Positions 59,405 through 64,000 of a stretch of 64,000 nt of DNA are shown here, one piece after another (position 1 is the first letter of the stretch; each line of letters begins with the position of its first letter). The notes under the pieces were generated by a model. That model did no database searches, was not told the DNA's origin, and saw nothing but the letters and a program-made list of their open reading frames with translations. A program made the translations under genes and the position numbers. The DNA is from Corynebacterium gottingense (GTDB lineage Bacteria > Actinomycetota > Actinomycetes > Mycobacteriales > Mycobacteriaceae), in contig NZ_RDRE01000001.1 of the NCBI RefSeq assembly GCF_003693265.1, positions 62,001-126,000 on the forward strand. Reading direction: 5' to 3'.

Positions 59405-60241
59405 ATGATTAATCGACAACTTGCAATGCAGGTCCGCGAAGCAAGCAATATAGCGCAAGAACATGAGCAGTACCTTTCTCGGTGGGCTGCCTTGAAATCC
59501 CAGTTGAGGCGCCCCAGGAGCCTGCCTCAAATCACATCCGACGTGCTGAAATGGGCATTTGTTGTATCACTGTTGTTGTGGGCCGTCCACGCGTATAAAA
59601 GTTGGGCAAGGCTGCGGACCTATAAGCGCACCATGGCAGAGTGGGAAGAATACGCCGAGTCTGAAGCCAGTTTCGTTGCAACGCTCAATGACATCTCCGA
59701 AGAGGAAGCGCGAGAAATCGTCGACAACTACAGCACTCGGCCTGGGGATCCTCCATTCTATTTTCCCGAATCAGTGTTAGAAATGCTGTTCTTCATAGTT
59801 ATTGGCGGGATCTTCATTTTCGGCCTCATCTTCGGCACGTTGTACCTCTACAACAAAAATCTCAACACATTGAACCGCGCGCTTTTTGGAAGAGAGAATG
59901 CTTCACGCCGCGCGAAGAATCGGGCGACTGAAGCGCAGATGCAACAGTACGCCCAACAGCTGGGAGAACTGCGTCAGCGCTATAACAGCCTTGGATTTCC
60001 TGATGTCTACTTTTCCTCCGCGGTACTTCGCAGAATAGGGGAGTACGTTGCAGCAGGCCGGGCTCAGAATTTTAGCCAGGCAGCTAATCTGTACGAGCAG
60101 GATGAAAAGCACAACAGGCAGTTGGCCGAAGCCCGTCGCGCGCAGAATCAGCTTACCGAGCAGCTCGAACGACACCATCATGCGCAAATGATGAGTGATA
60201 TGTGGCTGCAGGCCTCCATCGATGACCTCAAACGCCGGTAA
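59405..60241 (+). CDS. Hypothetical two-TM protein with coiled-coil tail, atypical base composition
   Basis: A 278-residue protein. Membrane segments lie at about 48-64 (VLKWAFVVSLLLWAVHA) and 127-149 (LFFIVIGGIFIFGLIFG). Between them is an acidic loop (EEEAREIVDNYS). The C-terminal 115 residues are Gln/Glu/Arg-rich and likely coiled coil (AEARRAQNQLTEQLERHHH). Local GC is visibly lower than in the neighbouring genes, and codon use is mixed, so recent acquisition is possible. GAGG precedes the ATG. I recognise no family. Confidence 0.75.
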   Translation: MINRQLAMQVREASNIAQEHEQYLSRWAALKSQLRRPRSLPQITSDVLKWAFVVSLLLWAVHAYKSWARLRTYKRTMAEWEEYAESEASFVATLNDISEEEAREIVDNYSTRPGDPPFYFPESVLEMLFFIVIGGIFIFGLIFGTLYLYNKNLNTLNRALFGRENASRRAKNRATEAQMQQYAQQLGELRQRYNSLGFPDVYFSSAVLRRIGEYVAAGRAQNFSQAANLYEQDEKHNRQLAEARRAQNQLTEQLERHHHAQMMSDMWLQASIDDLKRR

Positions 60242-60251
60242 AGAATAGTGA

Positions 60252-60312
60252 TGCAGCGCAAAAGCAGTGCAGCGGAGGCGCTTGAAGCGTGATCGCCGGC
60301 GTTTGCGCTGCA
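60252..60312. terminator. Long-range hairpin in the convergent gap
   Basis: TGCAGCGCAAA (60252-60262) is exactly complementary to TTTGCGCTGCA (60302-60312), with further pairing inside. It is the first of two inverted repeats between the convergent genes. Confidence 0.55.
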
Positions 60313-60315
60313 CGA

Positions 60316-60372
60316 CAAACCCCCCTGCCTGATCCTCTAGAAGCCTATCTAGACAATCGTGCAGGGGGTTTG
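60316..60372. terminator. Bidirectional terminator between convergent genes
   Basis: CAAACCCCCCTGC (60316-60328) and GCAGGGGGTTTG (60361-60372) form a stem with one bulged base. The A/T ends provide a U-tract in either direction. CTAG...CTAG lies in the loop. Confidence 0.75.
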
Positions 60373-60402
60373 ATGCTGGCGGCCGCGGCCAACTAGGTGG
60401 AA

Positions 60403-63400
60403 CTAGTTTTCATCAGCCTCGTTCTTCTTCGCGTCTTCCTTGCTGGAAGACCCCTTGGCGCCTTCGCCGCCGCCAATCTTGGAGCTCAGGCCGTCGTACT
60501 CAGGCGCGCAGGCCTGGGCAATCTGGTCAGCGATGAGCAGACCGAGTGCGGTGAGCGCCAGAGCCGCGGCTGCGGTGCCGAGCTCGCGGGCCGGGAAGTT
60601 CGGTCCAAGCACGGACTGTGCCGCCTGGGCAAACTGTTCGTCGAAGATACCCAGCTGCTGCTGGATCTGCGTGTTCACCTGCTCGATAGCCTTGCCAGCC
60701 TCGGCGCGGAACTCCTCGAGACCCGGGATAGCCACCTGGGTAGCCACACCCAGCGGGATCAGGAGCAGGAGCGGGATGCCGACGCCCGCGAGACCGGCGA
60801 TGCAGCGATCGCTCAGTTCCGAGGAACCAGTGGTCGTGCCCTGCGACTCCGAGGAAACCTTGATGACCACGACGCGGTCGCCATCCTTGGTCTCGACGAC
60901 GTAGGTGCCTTCGGCCCAGTCCTTCGGGACAGTGATGGTGATGTTGCCATCAGCGTCCTTGCCCGGGTTGAGCTCGGAGATGTCCTTGATGGTGCCATCC
61001 GGGTAGCGGATCTGCAGATCCTTCGGGTCGATGTCGCCACCAACGGTGACGGTATCGCCCGGCTTGACCTCAACGGTCGCACCGTTGGACACCTGCGGCG
61101 GAACCTGCACAGGGACGGTGATCGTTTCGTTCGAACCATCCGGGTAGGTCACCACGACGGGGATGTCGTAGCTTCCGCCCTTGGCGTCCTTGTCCGGGTT
61201 TACCGTCACCTTGCCGGTGCCCGGGTGGACGGTCACCTTGCCCGGGAAGGTGTGCTTACCGGGTGCGAAGGTGGTGTCCTTCGGAAGATCGGAGCCGTCC
61301 TCGTTCTTCGGGCCCTCAATAACAGTGTCCTGTTCGCGAGGCGTCGTGGTGCGGTCGCCACCGTAGGTGGGATCGTGCGCGTCGCTATCCTGCGGGTCCT
61401 TGCCATCGGTGTCGTTGCCGCCGGTGTTTCCGCCGGGGGTCGTGCCGGTATTGCCGCCGTCGCCGGGCTTATCGGAACCGCCCGAGGTGGTACCGACGGT
61501 GAAGATCGGAGACAGTGTCTCACTGGAACCATCCGGGTAGGAAACGATGACCGGGATGGTCACCTCGGTGCCGTTCGGAGTGTTCGCAGGCGCCTTGATG
61601 GTGAAGTCACCGGTGTCAGCGTCACCATCCAGGGTCCAGCCGGACGGGAACTTCGGGAAGACGAACGTCGTGCCTTCCGGCAGCTCGCGGTCGCCGTTCT
61701 GCTCGAACTTGACCGGGGTTTCGGCCGGACCGCGCTGGTTCTCGTAGCCAGGGTTGTTGTTGTCAGCCTGGGAAGTCGAGTCCTCGCTGCCCTTACCGTT
61801 GTCGCCGCCCTTACCGTCGTCCTTGTCGTCGTCTCCGCTGTCAGCCGGGATGACCTCGACGGGGACTTCAACGGTGTCGGTGGTGCCGTCCGGGTAGGTC
61901 ACCTCCACGACGACAGTGTGCTTGCCGGGCTTTGCGTCCTCGTCCGGAGTGACAGTGATCTCGCCGGTGCCCGGATCGACCTCGACCTTGCCAGGGAAAT
62001 CGTCGTCCTTGTGCTCGAACTTGGTGTCATCCGGAAGCGCAGAACCGTCCGGGTTACGCGGTGCGTCGACGGTCTCGGTGTCACCGGGTTCGACCTTGGT
62101 GTCGCCGTCGTACACCGGCTCGTTGTCCGTTGCGTCATCGGAAGTGCCAACAACCTCGAACGGTGCGTTGACGGTCTCGCGGGAGCCATCCGGGTAGACC
62201 ACGCTGACCGGAATAGACACTGCCGTACCCGGCAGAGCGGACTCGGGCGGGGTGACCGTGAAGTCGCCGTTCTCGTTCGGCTCACCGAAGGTCCAGCCAG
62301 CCGGTGCCTTCGGCAGGACGAACTTGGTGCCCTCTGGGAGCTCACGGTCGCCATCCTGCTTCAGCTCGGTCGCGGTACCCGCCGGACCGGACCCGGGGGA
62401 GTACGCAGGATCGTTGTCTACAGCGTCGGTAGAGCCGTTGTCCTTACCATCGTCCGAACCGTCGCCGGAGCCATCATCGGAACCGTCGCCGGAGCCATCG
62501 TCCGAACCGTCACCGGAACCGTTGTCGCTGCCGCCGTTGTCCGGCGGGGTGATGGTGGTGTCATCCGGGATGAGGACCGGGAGGTCGATGGTTTCCTCGG
62601 TGCCGTCCGGGTAGGTGATTTCAACCGGGATGGTGTAGTCGCCCGGGGTGGCGTCCTCGTCAGGCGTGAGCGTGACCTCACCGGTGCCAGGGTCGACGGT
62701 GACCTTGCCCGGGAAGTCCGAATCGTCAGAGTCGCCCTGCTCGAAGGTCGTGTCCTCCGGCAGCGAGGAGCCGTCCGGGTTCGTGGGGGCGTCGACACGC
62801 GTGTCCTTGCCTCGCGGAGCCTTGGTTTCCTTGTACGCAGGGTCGTTGTCGGCTGCGTCGTTGGTCACCACGAAGACGGCCTCGGTGTCGTCGATGGTGC
62901 CGTCCGGGTAGGTGAAGCGAACCGGGATGGTCACGCGGGTGCCGGAGAACGCGTCCTTATCCGGGGTGACGGTGAAGTCGCCGGCCGCGTTCGGCTCGCC
63001 GAAGGTCCAGCCCTCCGGGGCATCTGCGACCGTGACCTTGGTACCCTTAGGCAGCTCGCGGTCGCCGTTCTGGGAAACCTTGGTCTCCTTGCCAGCCGCG
63101 CCCTCGGTGGTGCCGTAGCTCGGGTCGTTGTCAGCAGCCTGGTCGGAGGAGCCGGTATCGCCGCCGTCGCCGTTGTCCTTGGGGTCTTCGGGGACGGTGA
63201 CGGTGACGGTGGTGGTCTCCTCGGAGTCATCCGGGTAGGTGACCTCAACTGGGATCTCGTAGTCGCCCGGGGTTGCATCGTCGTCAGGAGTGACGGTGAC
63301 CTTACCGGTGCCCGGGTCGACCTCGACCTTGCCCGGGAAGTCGTTCTCGCCCGGCTTGAACGTGGTGTCCTCCGGAAGCTCGGAGCCGTCCGGGTTCTTC

Positions 63401-64000
63401 GGCGAATCGATCTCGGTGGGCTCGCCCTTCGGGGTCTCAGTGTCTTCGTAACGCGGGTCGTTCGTGTCCTTATCCAGCGGCAGGACGGTGAACGGCGCGG
63501 TGACGGTGTCCTGTGAGCCGTCCGGGTAGGTCACCAGGACGGGGATGTCGACCTTGCCCGGGCGAGCGTTCTTCGCCGGGGTGACGGTGAAGTCGCCGTT
63601 TTCATCCGGCTCGGACGCAGTCCAGCCGTTCGGCAGCGTCGGGGCAAACGTGCTGCCCTTCGGCAGGTCCTGGGTCTGGTCAACCTTCGTGCCCACGCCC
63701 GGCTTGCCCTGTGCGGGCTGGTAGTACGGGTCGAAGTTCTCCGCATCGGACTTGTCCGGATCCTCGGTCGCGTTGTCGCGCGCCGGGACAGTGACCTCAA
63801 CGTCGACCGTATCGGTGGTGCCGTCCGGGTAGGTGACCTTGACCGGAATGTCGTAGTCGCCCTCGCGAGCGCCGTTGTCCGGGTTGACCGTGACCTTGCC
63901 GGTACCCGGGTCGACCGTTACCTTGCCCGGGAAGCCCGGGAGCTGCTCACCGTTCGGGCCGGTGACCGGCTTAGTCGGGTGCTGCTCGAAGGTGGTGTCG
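60403..64000 (-). CDS. Very large Rib/YPDG-repeat surface protein, C-terminal part (N-terminus beyond window)
   Basis: The minus-strand frame is open from the stop at 60403 to the window edge, so at least 1199 residues are encoded and the start lies outside. Two alternating beta-rich repeat types are seen. Type A has NPDGS.LPEDTTF, then FPGKVxVDPGTGxVTVTPD and VTYPDGT. Type B has NGDRELPEGTKF, GWTFGEPNENGDFTVTP and VYPDGS. The order A-B-A-B-A-B-A-B-A is visible, with type A units about 600-750 bp apart and linkers rich in Asp/Gly/Ser (GSGDGSDDGSGDGSDDG). After the last repeat come a TVEVKPGDTVTVGGDID domain, a hydrophobic stretch (AGVGIPLLLLIPLGVA), a helical region, a second hydrophobic helix (GTAAAALALTALGLLIAD) and a charged tail. 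There is no LPxTG. The repeats suggest an adhesin or biofilm-type stalk (inference). Confidence 0.87.
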   Translation of the reverse strand, partial: DTTFEQHPTKPVTGPNGEQLPGFPGKVTVDPGTGKVTVNPDNGAREGDYDIPVKVTYPDGTTDTVDVEVTVPARDNATEDPDKSDAENFDPYYQPAQGKPGVGTKVDQTQDLPKGSTFAPTLPNGWTASEPDENGDFTVTPAKNARPGKVDIPVLVTYPDGSQDTVTAPFTVLPLDKDTNDPRYEDTETPKGEPTEIDSPKNPDGSELPEDTTFKPGENDFPGKVEVDPGTGKVTVTPDDDATPGDYEIPVEVTYPDDSEETTTVTVTVPEDPKDNGDGGDTGSSDQAADNDPSYGTTEGAAGKETKVSQNGDRELPKGTKVTVADAPEGWTFGEPNAAGDFTVTPDKDAFSGTRVTIPVRFTYPDGTIDDTEAVFVVTNDAADNDPAYKETKAPRGKDTRVDAPTNPDGSSLPEDTTFEQGDSDDSDFPGKVTVDPGTGEVTLTPDEDATPGDYTIPVEITYPDGTEETIDLPVLIPDDTTITPPDNGGSDNGSGDGSDDGSGDGSDDGSGDGSDDGKDNGSTDAVDNDPAYSPGSGPAGTATELKQDGDRELPEGTKFVLPKAPAGWTFGEPNENGDFTVTPPESALPGTAVSIPVSVVYPDGSRETVNAPFEVVGTSDDATDNEPVYDGDTKVEPGDTETVDAPRNPDGSALPDDTKFEHKDDDFPGKVEVDPGTGEITVTPDEDAKPGKHTVVVEVTYPDGTTDTVEVPVEVIPADSGDDDKDDGKGGDNGKGSEDSTSQADNNNPGYENQRGPAETPVKFEQNGDRELPEGTTFVFPKFPSGWTLDGDADTGDFTIKAPANTPNGTEVTIPVIVSYPDGSSETLSPIFTVGTTSGGSDKPGDGGNTGTTPGGNTGGNDTDGKDPQDSDAHDPTYGGDRTTTPREQDTVIEGPKNEDGSDLPKDTTFAPGKHTFPGKVTVHPGTGKVTVNPDKDAKGGSYDIPVVVTYPDGSNETITVPVQVPPQVSNGATVEVKPGDTVTVGGDIDPKDLQIRYPDGTIKDISELNPGKDADGNITITVPKDWAEGTYVVETKDGDRVVVIKVSSESQGTTTGSSELSDRCIAGLAGVGIPLLLLIPLGVATQVAIPGLEEFRAEAGKAIEQVNTQIQQQLGIFDEQFAQAAQSVLGPNFPARELGTAAAALALTALGLLIADQIAQACAPEYDGLSSKIGGGEGAKGSSSKEDAKKNEADEN

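Noticed and set aside
60397-63516. A 1039-codon open frame on the plus strand opposite the large surface protein
   Set aside because: It mirrors the repeat structure of the minus-strand gene, has no export signal or sensible domain order, and arises from the repetitive GC-rich codons. The minus frame has the secretory repeat features.
61000-64000. Regular DNA repeats resembling a CRISPR array
   Set aside because: The repeats are hundreds of bases apart, in frame, and encode the YPDG/Rib protein modules. There are no short direct repeats with unique spacers.

Overview
The window is about 64 kb of a high-GC actinobacterial chromosome, almost certainly a Corynebacterium. The evidence is the linkage of hemB/hemE/hemY/hemL with resB/ccsB cytochrome c maturation genes, the order menD, DUF3592, mgtA, menG, menJ, polyprenyl synthase (also found in Mycobacterium tuberculosis), secE-nusG-rplKA-rplJL, and actinobacterial surface proteins. 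Most single genes have a TANNNT -10 hexamer only 6-9 nt before the start codon and no Shine-Dalgarno sequence, which is the leaderless-mRNA layout common in this genus.

Layout: (1) 1-14.7 kb, heme synthesis and cytochrome c maturation. Genes: hemB end, two membrane proteins, a P-type ATPase homologue that has lost its catalytic motifs, hemE, hemY/cgoX, an anchored CAP-domain exoprotein, a DedA-like protein, hemL, a histidine phosphatase, a TlpA-like lipoprotein, ccdA, resB, ccsB. (2) 14.7-20 kb, galE, small membrane proteins, an AEC transporter, a lipoprotein and a decayed DUF222/HNH gene. (3) 19-46 kb, menaquinone genes menA, menE, menB, menC, menD, menG (ubiE), menJ and a polyprenyl diphosphate synthase. 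Between them lie a double-domain alkaline phosphatase, an ATPase/two-component/ABC operon, a DASS anion transporter, mgtA and an MntR-mntABC manganese locus. (4) 45.8-49.5 kb, tRNA-Tyr, -Thr, -Met and -Trp, then secE, nusG, rplK, rplA. (5) 49.6-57.9 kb, a six-gene 'anchored-repeat' metal ABC transporter locus inserted between rplA and rplJ. (6) 57.9-59.2 kb, an L10-type attenuator leader, rplJ and rplL. (7) 59.4-64 kb, a lower-GC membrane protein and the C-terminal part of a very large Rib/YPDG-repeat surface protein that runs off the window.

The most interesting locus is 49.6-57.9 kb. A cluster-9 (ZnuA/MntA-type) binding protein has an extracellular repeat domain where the family's His-rich loop normally lies. 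It is encoded with three surface-anchored proteins built from the same domain; six copies in all carry an HxH(x)NWxF-type motif. The operon is preceded by a promoter (TTGCCA-N17-TAGTCT) whose -10 lies inside a 25-bp near-palindrome resembling the actinobacterial Zur box. This suggests a zinc-repressed surface relay for metal capture. A second metal system, mntABC, has a perfect 20-bp palindrome filling its promoter spacer next to the convergent mntR gene.
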